Assembly (NCBI GenBank): GCA_025362815.1 | Contig: JANYFG010000102.1 | Coordinates: forward strand, 1 to 49,404 | DNA: 49,404 bases | Reading direction: 5' to 3' | Origin: Rhodospirillales bacterium | GTDB lineage: Bacteria > Pseudomonadota > Alphaproteobacteria > Acetobacterales > Acetobacteraceae | Translations under genes and position numbers: made by a program | The notes under the pieces: generated by a model | Databases searched by the model: none | What the model was told of the DNA's origin: nothing | The model's input: the letters and a program-made list of their open reading frames with translations, nothing else | In this document: positions 25,727-36,406 of the stretch, in pieces | Position numbering within the stretch: the first letter of the stretch is position 1 | Layout: each line of letters starts with the position of its first letter

Positions 25727-26285
25727 GGAGAATGGTCCCCGTGCGGCGGATTTTTTTCTGCAGCTGCATGATCCCATACACCAGCGCCTCGGCCGTGGGC
25801 GGGCAGCCCGGCACGTAGATATCCACCGGCACCACGCGGTCGCAGCCGCGCACCACCGAATAGGAATAATGGTAGTAGCCGCCGCCATTGGCGCAGCTTC
25901 CCATCGAGATCACCCAGCGCGGCTCCGGCATCTGGTCGTAAACCTTGCGCAAGGCGGGCGCCATTTTGTTGGTCAACGTGCCGGCCACGATCATCACGTC
26001 GGACTGGCGGGGCGAGGCACGGGGGATGATGCCCAGCCGGTCGAGGTCGTAGCGCGGCATGTATGCGTGGATCATCTCCACGGCGCAGCAGGCCAGCCCG
26101 AACGTCATCGGCCACAGGCTGCCGGTGCGCGCCCAGTTGACGAGCTTGTCCACGTTGGCGACGACGAAGCCCTTATCGGTGATCTCGCCGGTGATGCCGC
26201 GGATCACGGCGTCCTGCTCGGGGCCGGGCGGCAGGGCGGTCTGATTGAAGGCGATGTCGGTGGTGGTGGCGGGCATGGATGTCAT
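25719..26285 (-). CDS. nuoB: NADH-quinone oxidoreductase subunit B
   Basis: NuoB carries cluster N2, the last iron-sulfur centre before quinone. The ligands are visible in [10 protein letters not shown] (the tandem cysteines), [10 protein letters not shown] and [11 protein letters not shown]. The ATG at 26285 ([13 protein letters not shown]) overlaps the nuoA stop as ATGA and gives 188 residues; a second ATG at 26276 is also possible. Confidence 0.97.
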   Translation of the reverse strand: MTSMPATTTDIAFNQTALPPGPEQDAVIRGITGEITDKGFVVANVDKLVNWARTGSLWPMTFGLACCAVEMIHAYMPRYDLDRLGIIPRASPRQSDVMIVAGTLTNKMAPALRKVYDQMPEPRWVISMGSCANGGGYYHYSYSVVRGCDRVVPVDIYVPGCPPTAEALVYGIMQLQKKIRRTGTILRG

Positions 26286-26647
26286 TCCCAATCCAGGGCT
26301 CCCTTGTTCCACTCGTATATGAACCCGATGGTCAGAACCGCCAGGAAGCCGAGCATGGACAGGAAGCCGAAAATGCCGATTTCGGCGAGGCTGACAGCCC
26401 AAGGAAACAGGAACGCCACCTCGAGGTCGAAAATGATGAACAGGATGGCGACGAGGTAGAAACGCACATCGAACTTGCGGCGCGCGTCATCGAACGCCTC
26501 GAAACCGCATTCGTAGGCCGAGAGTTTCTCGGCATAGGGCTTCTGATGGGCGGCGAACTGCGAGCCCACCACCATCGCGGTGGCGATCAGGCCGGCGATC
26601 ACCAGGAAGACCAGGATCGGAAAATAATCGGCCAGGATGGGTGCCAT
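26282..26647 (-). CDS. nuoA: NADH-quinone oxidoreductase subunit A
   Basis: NuoA is a three-helix membrane subunit of complex I and the first gene of the operon. The conserved loop [20 protein letters not shown] lies between helix 1 and helix 2, with the membrane acidic residues in [14 protein letters not shown]. The ATG at 26647 ([12 protein letters not shown]) gives 121 residues, the family length, and follows an AAAGGG ribosome-binding site. The 143 bases between it and tRNA-Asp should contain the nuo promoter, but I could not identify one. Confidence 0.97.
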   Translation of the reverse strand: MAPILADYFPILVFLVIAGLIATAMVVGSQFAAHQKPYAEKLSAYECGFEAFDDARRKFDVRFYLVAILFIIFDLEVAFLFPWAVSLAEIGIFGFLSMLGFLAVLTIGFIYEWNKGALDWE

Positions 26648-26790
26648 CGTCGTCTGCCCTTTATGCCGCATCGCAACGCGGCGGACCTTAGGCCGATGTT
26701 GTGCGGGATTCCATAGGGAGAAAGCCGGCCCTTCGCTGGTGCGATGCCAATTCCCCCGCATCCATTTTAAGAAGTAACTTCCTGCGCTGC

Positions 26791-26867
<77 letters not shown>

Positions 26868-26882
26868 AGCGGCAGGGCGCTC

Positions 26883-26911
26883 GATCTAGAGCGGACCGGA
26901 TGCCGCGTCAA
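26883..26911 (-). promoter_or_regulatory. sigma-70-type promoter of tRNA-Asp
   Basis: On the minus strand TTGACG (26906-26911) and TAGATC (26883-26888) are separated by exactly 17 bases, and the tRNA-Asp 5' end follows 15 bases after the -10 box. Spacing and position are nearly ideal. Confidence 0.7.
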
Positions 26912-26969
26912 GGGCCGGTCCGCCGATCGGTGTGATTTCGGGGTGGTTGCGTGAGGAACGGGCGCGGAA

Positions 26970-27041
26970 TGGGCGGTGACGGGATCGAACCGCCGGCCAA
27001 CTCGGTGTAAACGAGCCGCTCTACCGCTGAGCTAACCGCCC
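26970..27041 (-). tRNA. tRNA-Val (anticodon UAC)
   Basis: The minus strand gives a 72-base cloverleaf with acceptor stem GGGCGGT/ACCGCCC, discriminator A, anticodon loop TTTACAC (UAC) and T arm GGTTCGATCC. The CCA end is not encoded (the next bases are TTC), unlike the other two tRNA genes here. Confidence 0.96.
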
Positions 27042-27123
27042 ATGGGAACCCCCGCCTGGGGAACATGATACGTTTGAACGTGCCGTCCGAACGCATCAGC
27101 TTGAATGGTAAATCAACAAGTTA

Positions 27124-27161
27124 GAGGACGGCGATTTCGTCCACGTAAAATCGCCGTCCTC
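27124..27161 (-). terminator. probable terminator of hup
   Basis: GAGGACGGCGATTT and AAAATCGCCGTCCTC form a 14-base stem 37 bases beyond the hup stop. The minus strand continues with TAACTTGTTGATTT, a weak T-rich tail. Confidence 0.6.
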
Positions 27162-27198
27162 CTTGTCGCTCCCAGCCCGTGGGGGCAGGCGGGTTAAA

Positions 27199-27471
27199 TC
27201 AGTTCACGGCGTCTTTGAGTGCCTTGCCCGGCTTGAAGCGCACCGATGTGCTCTCCGGAATGTCGATCTCGACGCCGGTCTGCGGGTTGCGGCCCTTGGA
27301 CGCCTTGCGAACGGCGGTGGCAAACGAGCCGAAGCCCACGAGCCTTACTTCGTCCTTCTTCTTCAACGCACCTTCGATCGCGCTGAACACGGCGTCGACC
27401 ACTTCGGTGGCCTTCGCCTTGGGCAGGTCGGCGTGCTCCGCCACGGCGGAAATCAGATCCATTTTATTCAC
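27199..27471 (-). CDS. hup: DNA-binding protein HU
   Basis: HU is a small nucleoid protein that binds and bends DNA as a dimer. The GTG at 27471 gives a 90-residue protein, VNKMDLISAVAEHADL..., the exact HU-beta length, and follows an AGGAGA ribosome-binding site. The HU signature is in GFGSFATAVRKASKGRNPQTG, and the DNA-binding arm ends in FKPGKALKDAVN. The frame open further upstream has no HU similarity and lies over the promoter. It is the last member of the conserved tig-clpP-clpX-lon-hup order, but has its own promoter. Confidence 0.96.
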   Translation of the reverse strand: MNKMDLISAVAEHADLPKAKATEVVDAVFSAIEGALKKKDEVRLVGFGSFATAVRKASKGRNPQTGVEIDIPESTSVRFKPGKALKDAVN

Positions 27472-27539
27472 GCTGGCATCTCCTGGAAAATATTCTGTGG
27501 CAACCCATTCGCCCGAATCCGAGGCGGTCGCTGCGCCCG

Positions 27540-27569
27540 ACACTAGGAGGGGTTTTTCGCAAACGTCAA
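27540..27569 (-). promoter_or_regulatory. sigma-70-type promoter of hup
   Basis: TTGACG (27564-27569) and TAGTGT (27540-27545) on the minus strand are 18 bases apart. The -10 box lies about 70 bases before the hup GTG. Confidence 0.6.
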
Positions 27570-27615
27570 CGCGCGAGAGCGGCAAAAAACGCGGATTTCT
27601 GCGGTGTTCGTGATT

Positions 27616-27722
27616 TAGAGCGTGATGACTATGAGCAGGACAAAATCATCGCGCTCTAACTTATTGTTTATAGATCATGTTTATGCGCTTCGGTTCAGCG
27701 ACCCAAACGCATCATGATCTAG
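27616..27722. repeat. palindromic interspersed repeat, copy 2 (composite)
   Basis: The part at 27653-27722 is the second copy of the element at 1466-1536. It also shows an upstream module: TAGAGCGTGATGA (27616-27628) pairs with TCATCGCGCTCTA (27646-27658), sharing the gctcta end with the second hairpin. The whole is about 107 bases with two hairpins. It lies between the lon terminator and the hup promoter. Confidence 0.7.
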
Positions 27723-27729
27723 AACAGAA

Positions 27730-27762
27730 ATCGGCCCGCCAACTTTGGGCGGGCGAGCCGAT
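27730..27762 (-). terminator. intrinsic terminator of lon
   Basis: On the minus strand ATCGGC..CCCGCC pairs with GGCGGG..CCGAT around a CAAAGTT-type loop and is followed by TTTCTGTTCT. It lies 20 bases beyond the lon stop. Confidence 0.7.
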
Positions 27763-27782
27763 ATCTCAAAGCGCCAGCCGCC

Positions 27783-30203
<2,421 letters not shown>

Positions 30204-30409
30204 AATGACCTCTTGAAAGACAGTCTATCGTGGTCCGCCCGAATACACAGCGCGGACATGTGGACATAAAAGCCGAATACGTTTGGCCTCTCATGCATCG
30301 ATATAGTTCGGCACGGCGGCGCCATCCCGCAAGGACGTGGCCACTTCTTCATGACCGATTCGTGACGGCCGCTTGCCGCACGGATCGGTCAAACGGGCAG
30401 ACAGCGCGG

Positions 30410-31666
30410 TCAGGCAGTGTTTTCGGAACGCTCTTTGCCGTGGATGAACAACGGATTGGCACGACTTTCCGCCACTTCGCGGTTGATCACCACTTCCTCG
30501 ACACCGTCCAGGCCCGGCAGGTCGAACATGGTCGTCAGCAAGATCGCCTCCATGATCGATCGCAGGCCACGGGCGCCGGTCTTGCGGGCGATGGCACGCC
30601 GCGCGACAGACGCCATGGCGTCTTCGGTGAAAGTCAGCTTGACGCCTTCCATCTCGAACAGGCGGCCATACTGCTTGACCAACGCGTTCTTCGGCTTGGT
30701 CAGGATCTCGATCAGCGCCGCCTCGTCCAGATCTTCCAAGGTGGCGACCACCGGCAGGCGGCCGATGAACTCCGGGATCAGGCCGAAGCGCAGAAGATCC
30801 TCGGGCTCCACTTCCCGCAGGATGGCACCCGTCCGACGCTCGTCCGGGCTGCGGACCTCGGCGCCGTAGCCGATGCCCGACCCCTTGCCGCGGGCGGAGA
30901 TGATCTTTTCCAAACCCGAAAAGGCGCCGCCGCAGATGAACAGGATGTTGGTGGTGTCCACCTGCAGGAATTCCTGCTGCGGATGTTTGCGCCCGCCCTG
31001 CGGCGGCACAGAGGCCACGGTGCCTTCCATGATCTTCAGCAAGGCCTGCTGCACGCCCTCGCCGCTGACGTCGCGGGTGATCGAGGGGTTGTCGGACTTC
31101 CGGCTGATCTTATCGACCTCGTCGATATAGACGATGCCGCGCTGGGCGCGTTCCACGTTGTAGTCCGCCGCCTGGAGCAGCTTGAGGATGATGTTCTCAA
31201 CATCCTCACCGACATAGCCGGCCTCGGTCAGCGTGGTGGCGTCGGCCATCGTGAACGGCACATCGAGGATGCGGGCCAGCGTCTGCGCCAGAAGCGTCTT
31301 GCCGGAACCCGTCGGGCCCACGAGCATGATGTTGGATTTGGCGATCTCGACGTCGTTGTTCTTCGCACCATGCGCGAGGCGCTTGTAGTGGTTGTGCACC
31401 GCGACGCTGAGGACCTTCTTGGCGTGCGACTGGCCGATCACGTAATCGTCCAGAACCTTGCAGATCTCCTTCGGCGTCGGCACCCCATCGCGTGATTTCA
31501 CGAGATGCGTCTTATGCTCCTCACGGATGATGTCCATGCAGAGTTCGACGCATTCATCGCAGATGAAGACGGTGGGGCCGGCAATGAGCTTGCGAACCTC
31601 ATGCTGCGATTTGCCGCAGAAGGAGCAGTAGAGTGTGTTCTTCGAATCGCCGGACTTGCTGCTCAT
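30410..31666 (-). CDS. clpX: ATP-dependent Clp protease, ATP-binding subunit ClpX
   Basis: ClpX is the AAA+ unfoldase that recognises substrates such as ssrA-tagged proteins and feeds them to ClpP. The N-terminal zinc-binding domain has C14, C17, C36 and C39. Walker A GPTGSGKT is at 117-124, Walker B is in [10 protein letters not shown], the pore loop contains GYVGED, and an IGF-type ClpP-binding loop ([13 protein letters not shown]) is visible. The length of 418 residues is typical. It follows clpP by 160 bases. Confidence 0.98.
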   Translation of the reverse strand: MSSKSGDSKNTLYCSFCGKSQHEVRKLIAGPTVFICDECVELCMDIIREEHKTHLVKSRDGVPTPKEICKVLDDYVIGQSHAKKVLSVAVHNHYKRLAHGAKNNDVEIAKSNIMLVGPTGSGKTLLAQTLARILDVPFTMADATTLTEAGYVGEDVENIILKLLQAADYNVERAQRGIVYIDEVDKISRKSDNPSITRDVSGEGVQQALLKIMEGTVASVPPQGGRKHPQQEFLQVDTTNILFICGGAFSGLEKIISARGKGSGIGYGAEVRSPDERRTGAILREVEPEDLLRFGLIPEFIGRLPVVATLEDLDEAALIEILTKPKNALVKQYGRLFEMEGVKLTFTEDAMASVARRAIARKTGARGLRSIMEAILLTTMFDLPGLDGVEEVVINREVAESRANPLFIHGKERSENTA

Positions 31667-31705
31667 GCGCGCTCCTGCCCCGGATCAACGGGGCCTAATC
31701 CCGAA

Positions 31706-31735
31706 ACTCTAGACCCCGCTTTGCAGCCGGGACAA
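31706..31735 (-). promoter_or_regulatory. candidate clpX promoter
   Basis: TTGTCC (31730-31735) and TAGAGT (31706-31711) on the minus strand are 18 bases apart and lie about 40 bases before the clpX ATG. A perfect TTGACA slightly further upstream has no good -10 partner. Confidence 0.4.
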
Positions 31736-31826
31736 GAACCGCAGGGGCCTGCATCCGCCCGATCGGCCGGCGAATGCATGTCAAATACGTCATTATTCGA
31801 CGGAAAATCCGCCGAACTCAATCAAT

Positions 31827-32471
31827 TCAGCTCTTTGCATCGGGGTCGACCGGCAACGGCCGATTTTCCACCACTTGGTCCACCAAACCGAAATTGCGGG
31901 CCTCCTCGGCCGACATGTAGGAGTCACGCTCCATCTTCCGCTCGATCGCCTCGATCGGCTGGCCGGTGTGGCGGACATAGATGCCGTTCAGCAACTCGCG
32001 GGTTTTGAGAATTTCACGCGCCTGAATCTCGATGTCCGTCGCCTGGCCTTGGGCGCCGCCGCTGGGCTGGTGCACCATGATGCGGGCATACGGCAGGGCG
32101 TAGCGCTTGCCCGGCGCGCCGGCCGCCAGCAAAAGGCTGCCGGCGGATGCCGCCTGCCCGATGCACACGGTGGAAACCGGGCTGCGGATATATTGCATCG
32201 TGTCATACATCGCGAGCGCGGCACTCACCACGCCGCCGGGGCTGTTGATGTAGAACGAGATATCCTTATTCGGATTCTCACTCTCCAGAAACAGCAGCTG
32301 CGCGCAGATCAGCGAGCTCACCTGGTCGTAGACCTGGCCCGTGAGAAAGATGATCCGCTCTTTCAGAAGCCGCGAGTCGATGTCGTAAGACCGCTCACCA
32401 CGCGCCGTCTGCTCGACCACCATCGGCACCAGATTATTGGCGTAAACCTCAACCGGATCGCGGTCCAACAT
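31827..32471 (-). CDS. clpP: ATP-dependent Clp protease, proteolytic subunit ClpP
   Basis: ClpP forms the tetradecameric serine-protease chamber used with ClpX. The 214 residues carry the catalytic triad S109 (GQAASAGS), H134 (MVHQPSGG) and D183 ([11 protein letters not shown]), with the usual spacing. The handle region [17 protein letters not shown] is intact. It lies between tig and clpX, the common gene order. Confidence 0.98.
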   Translation of the reverse strand: MLDRDPVEVYANNLVPMVVEQTARGERSYDIDSRLLKERIIFLTGQVYDQVSSLICAQLLFLESENPNKDISFYINSPGGVVSAALAMYDTMQYIRSPVSTVCIGQAASAGSLLLAAGAPGKRYALPYARIMVHQPSGGAQGQATDIEIQAREILKTRELLNGIYVRHTGQPIEAIERKMERDSYMSAEEARNFGLVDQVVENRPLPVDPDAKS

Positions 32472-32588
32472 CGTTCTATCCCCTGCTCACTCGCCCCGGC
32501 CTGCGAGCATTTGGCCATGATCGCCGGAAATCGTTAGCAATCGCTTAACGCTGGACCAGAAAAGTCCTCACACCAAGATAGGGGCAAA

Positions 32589-32610
32589 CCGGGCTGCCAC
32601 CAGCGCCCGG
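32589..32610 (-). terminator. possible terminator or attenuator between tig and clpP
   Basis: On the minus strand CCGGGC pairs with GCCCGG around a 10-base loop and is followed by TTTGCCCC, 17 bases beyond the tig stop. The stem is short and the T tract is poor. Confidence 0.35.
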
Positions 32611-32626
32611 CCGCCATCCCGGTCAA

Positions 32627-33970
32627 TCAGCCGATGGCGCCGGGCGCGTCCGGCTCCTGCGCCAGCTCCTCCGGAGTCACGGTTTTGTCAGTCACTTCAG
32701 CCAGTTCGAGCACGTAATCGACCACTTTCTCCTCAAAGATCGGCCCGCGCAGCGATTCAGCGGCCTGCGGATTCTTGCGGAAGAAATCGATGACCATCTG
32801 CTCCTGGCCCTGATAACGCTGCGCCTCGCGCGCCATGGCGCGGGTCATCTCGTCCTGGCCCACGCTGATATTGTTCACCCGGCCGATCTCGGACAGCAGC
32901 AGCCCCAGGCGCACGCGACGCTCCGCGATGGCGCGGTATTCGGCCTTCAGCGTGTCCTCGTCCTTGCCGGCATCCTCGGCGTCCGCCTCGCCCTTGGCCT
33001 TGTCGGCCTCGATGCGCTGCCAGATTTGCTCGAATTCCGAGGCCACCATGCTCTCGGGCACCGGGAAGTCCACGATCTTGGCGAGCGCGTCCAGCAGCTC
33101 GCGCTTGATGCGCAGGCGTGACAGCTGGTCGTATTCACGCTGCATCGAGCTGGAAATGGCCTTGCGCACGTCTTCGAGGCTGTCGAAACCAAGCTTGGAG
33201 GCGAGTTCGTCGTTCAGCTCGGGATTGATCGCCTTTTTCAGCGCCTTGGCCGTGATGTCGAACGTGGCGGCCTTGCCGGCGAGATCCTTGGAGCCGTATT
33301 CCGCCGGAAAGGTCACGTCGATCACGCGGGCATCGCCCGGCTTCATGCCAACCATCTGCTCGGCAAAGCCCGGGATGAAGCCGGTGCCGCCCAGTTCCAC
33401 GTCCATATCCGTGCCGGTGCCGCCTTCGAACGGCACGCCGTCCACCTTGCCGAGGAAATCGACCGTCATGACATGACCGATCTCGGCCGCCACCACATCA
33501 TCGCCCTCGAGCGTGACCAGCTCGCGCTGGCGCGTGGCGATCTCGCCCAGGGTTTTGTCGATGGCCTCAGGCGAGGCCTCCGCCTTCGGGCGGGTTAGCT
33601 TGATGCTGGCGAAATCCGGCATCGTAATTTCGGGCAGCAGCTCCACCTCGATCTTGAATTCGAGGTCCTTGCCTTCCTCGAGGGTGATGATCTCCACCTT
33701 CGGCTGGCTGGCCGAGCGCAGGCCGCGGTCCTGCATCACCTTGGTGGTGGCCTCGTTCACCGATTCTTCCAGCACTTCGGCGGTCACCGCGCCGGCGTAG
33801 CGCTTCTTGACGACGCCCATCGGCACCTTGCCGGGGCGAAAGCCCGGAATGTTCACGGTCTTGGCGACCTCGGCCAGGCGCTTCTCGCGCTTCGCATCCG
33901 TGTCGGACACCGGCAAAACAACGTTGTATGCGCGCTTCAGCCCGTCGGAGAGCGTCTCGGTGACCTGCAT
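32627..33970 (-). CDS. tig: trigger factor
   Basis: Trigger factor is the ribosome-bound chaperone with peptidyl-prolyl isomerase activity. The ATG at 33970 (MQVTETLSDGLKRAYNV) gives 447 residues. The ribosome-docking segment GFRPGKVPMGVVKKRY is near residues 45-60. The FKBP-type domain spans about 160-245 (VDFLGKVDGVPFEGGTGTD, GFIPGFAEQMVGM). The C-terminal domain is helical. It begins 43 bases after the 3' end of tRNA-Leu. Confidence 0.97.
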   Translation of the reverse strand: MQVTETLSDGLKRAYNVVLPVSDTDAKREKRLAEVAKTVNIPGFRPGKVPMGVVKKRYAGAVTAEVLEESVNEATTKVMQDRGLRSASQPKVEIITLEEGKDLEFKIEVELLPEITMPDFASIKLTRPKAEASPEAIDKTLGEIATRQRELVTLEGDDVVAAEIGHVMTVDFLGKVDGVPFEGGTGTDMDVELGGTGFIPGFAEQMVGMKPGDARVIDVTFPAEYGSKDLAGKAATFDITAKALKKAINPELNDELASKLGFDSLEDVRKAISSSMQREYDQLSRLRIKRELLDALAKIVDFPVPESMVASEFEQIWQRIEADKAKGEADAEDAGKDEDTLKAEYRAIAERRVRLGLLLSEIGRVNNISVGQDEMTRAMAREAQRYQGQEQMVIDFFRKNPQAAESLRGPIFEEKVVDYVLELAEVTDKTVTPEELAQEPDAPGAIG

Positions 33971-34013
33971 GTGCGGAAAATCCCTGTATCTCAACCTGGC
34001 ACAGACGGCGCGG

Positions 34014-34097
34014 TGGTGCGGGCGAGAGGACTTGAACCTCCACGACTTGCGCCACCAGAACCTAAATCTGGCGTGTCTACCATTTCACCACGCCCGC
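34014..34097 (-). tRNA. tRNA-Leu (anticodon UAG)
   Basis: The minus strand folds into an 84-base class II tRNA with acceptor stem GCGGGCG/CGCCCGC, anticodon loop TTTAGGT (UAG), a long variable arm (TGGCGCAAGTCGT), T arm GGTTCAAGTCC and encoded CCA. It lies directly upstream of tig. Confidence 0.96.
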
Positions 34098-34169
34098 AAC
34101 CACGCGCACGCGAGGGCGGGGTGGTAGCGCAAGCCGCGTTGGCCGGCAAGGGCCGCGGCGGTCCGCACG

Positions 34170-36290
34170 TCACGGCGCGCTGCGCACACCCTTGTCCGCG
34201 GCCTCGCCGATCACGCGCCTGGCGTCGTCCGGCAGCATCATGCGCCCCGCCACCAGGGCATCGGCCGCCTTGGTGACGGCGGCGACATACGCGTCCTTCG
34301 AGGGGTAACGCTCCTCGAGCGACGGGCGCGGATCGGCGGCCGCCACCCTGTCCGCCTTGGTGGCGGCGAACGGGATGAAGCTGCCGGAGAAGTTGCAGAA
34401 CCCGGCATCGAACAGATCCGGGCGGAAGCTGTTCCAGCCGGTATAGGTGCCGATCGGCGCGCCCAGATACACGTTGCGCACGCCGCCGATGTCGATCCCG
34501 TCGGCATCCACCTGCGGCACGAGAATGCCGTAGCTGGCCGTGCCCGCCACCGGCGGCTCGCGGGTGATCACGCCGGAACTGTCGCCGCCACGGTATCCGG
34601 GGCCAAAATCGAGCACATGCAGCGTGCTGATCGCGCTGGTGTAACGCGGTGCGGGGCGCTCGGTGCCGTAGTTCGTCGCCGGAATGGCCGGGAAATGCAC
34701 GCGGTCCGCCGGCACCAGCGTGCCGGCCGCGATGCTCGGCTTCATCGATGCCGGCGGCGCCTTGCCGTCCCGCACCCAGCCGATCATGTTGGAGAACGCG
34801 GCGCGCAGGGTCCAGGTATGCGGGTTGGGGTTGGACTGCTGCTGGCACAGGCCGAACGGCGCGCGGGCCGGCAACGGCAGGCCGGGCGGGGCGTGCTGGG
34901 TGCTCGCCAGAATATAGGTACGCACGCCGGCGGGCTCCTTCGCATCGCGCAGGCCGAGCGGATCGGTCAGGCCCAACGACTGGCGGCCCTCCCAGATCTC
35001 CAGCGCGGTGGCGGTGTGAAAGATCAAGGGACAGGTGCGGCTGGCCTCGCAGCGGTCGAGCAGCCCCTGGGTTCGCCCGGTCAACGGGTCGGTCTCCCGC
35101 GCATAGGTGAAGGGGAAGTCATACGCCGGATAATCGTGATCGACCTGCTGGCCCCAGGCGCGACCGGGCTGCGAGAAGCGCAGGTTCAGCGGCATCAGCC
35201 CGCCGCCGATATGCGGCATGGCGGCATCGAACACCTGTTTGCCGTCCTCGCCCTTGTTGAAGCCCAGCGCCACGAAGCTGCGGATGAAACGGCCGCTTTG
35301 GGATTGACCGAACACGATGGATTTCGTCTTGGGGCCGTGCACCACCGGGTTGGCCGTGCCTGACGCATCGCGATCGGCGTGTTGGAAGAAGGCGGCGGTG
35401 TCACGCGCGATCGCAAAGCCGATGCCCATCACCTGGGGGTCGCGCGCGCGGTAGATGACCTCGTAGAGCTTGCCCGGCTGGAAGCCCGCGGGCAGGCAGA
35501 TCTGGGTGTCGTTCGCCTTGTCGCAGGCGCCGAAACGCCAGGAGGCGGCGGGGATCACCTCGCGCGGCGCGTTCTCGCGGGCGCGGACGGTGAGGGTGGG
35601 AGCGAAACCGTCCGGCAGCGGCTTGGTGTTGTCGGTGGCCACGGTGGGATAGGCGGCATGGGTCATGCCGGTGAACCAGCCGGACGACAGGTTGAGCGTG
35701 GTGGTGGCAGCCGAGGTGGTCAGCTCGCTGCGGACCACGCCCGTGACCGGCGAGCCGTCTCGGTTGCGGGCCACGGGAAGGGTGGGGCCCATCCGCCCGT
35801 CGCCCGGCAGGATGTCGCCCTGCCAGCCGAACCAGATCATGGTGGTGCCGAGCTTTTGCAGCCAGCCGTCGCCGGCGCTTTCAAGGTTGTTCACCTGGGC
35901 CTGGGTGCCGGTGATGTCCGCGTTGAAAAGGGCATTCAGTCGTTTGCTGCCGCGATTGACCACGTCGAAAAACAGGATGTTGTTGCTCTTCGCGGGGTTG
36001 GCGGGGCGCGCGATCTCGATTTGGGTGGTGTATTCCACCATGCCACGGGCGTTGCGCGGCGCCAGGCCGAGGTCCTGTATCACGGCGTTGGCGGGCGTGC
36101 CGGGGTCGAGCTCCCCATGCGCGCGGGCCACGACGCGTTCGTAGGCCCCCGTGTCGCCGAATGCGGCGCCGCCATAGGCCGGCTCGGTGCGCAGGATTTC
36201 GAGGCGCACAATCCGGGCGTCCGCCGGCAGGATCGGCGAGAGGGCAGCCAGCGCGGTGGCGGCGAGCGCCAGGGTTCGAATGTTCAGCAT
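34170..36290 (-). CDS. secreted alpha/beta hydrolase domain-containing protein (Abhydrolase_10-like)
   Basis: This is a 706-residue protein starting at the ATG at 36290 (MLNIRTLALAATALAALSP), with a clear signal peptide probably cleaved after ADA near residue 27. The frame is open further upstream, but that part is arginine-rich and non-coding in character. The likely nucleophile elbow is FGQSQSGRFIR (GxSxSG) in the middle of the protein. The alternating Tyr/Pro/Gly-rich sequence and length fit a family of large periplasmic alpha/beta hydrolases with no defined substrate. It stands alone, between tRNA-Leu and the E1-like gene, 116 bases from the latter. It may be an esterase or lactonase; function is not established. 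Confidence 0.8.
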   Translation of the reverse strand: MLNIRTLALAATALAALSPILPADARIVRLEILRTEPAYGGAAFGDTGAYERVVARAHGELDPGTPANAVIQDLGLAPRNARGMVEYTTQIEIARPANPAKSNNILFFDVVNRGSKRLNALFNADITGTQAQVNNLESAGDGWLQKLGTTMIWFGWQGDILPGDGRMGPTLPVARNRDGSPVTGVVRSELTTSAATTTLNLSSGWFTGMTHAAYPTVATDNTKPLPDGFAPTLTVRARENAPREVIPAASWRFGACDKANDTQICLPAGFQPGKLYEVIYRARDPQVMGIGFAIARDTAAFFQHADRDASGTANPVVHGPKTKSIVFGQSQSGRFIRSFVALGFNKGEDGKQVFDAAMPHIGGGLMPLNLRFSQPGRAWGQQVDHDYPAYDFPFTYARETDPLTGRTQGLLDRCEASRTCPLIFHTATALEIWEGRQSLGLTDPLGLRDAKEPAGVRTYILASTQHAPPGLPLPARAPFGLCQQQSNPNPHTWTLRAAFSNMIGWVRDGKAPPASMKPSIAAGTLVPADRVHFPAIPATNYGTERPAPRYTSAISTLHVLDFGPGYRGGDSSGVITREPPVAGTASYGILVPQVDADGIDIGGVRNVYLGAPIGTYTGWNSFRPDLFDAGFCNFSGSFIPFAATKADRVAAADPRPSLEERYPSKDAYVAAVTKAADALVAGRMMLPDDARRVIGEAADKGVRSAP

Positions 36291-36406
36291 GGCCGGATTT
36301 CCTCTGCAGAATGCCGCGACTGTACCATCGCTTGGCGGCCGCAGACTGGCGGGATGCGAACGCCGGGGCAAGGGCCTCCAGCCCCCGCGGAAGGCCGAAA
36401 GCCGCT

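Noticed and set aside
30204-30409. Heat-shock (RpoH) promoter for lon
   Set aside because: A CTTG and a CTATAT occur but are about 23 bases apart, too far for the known RpoH spacing.
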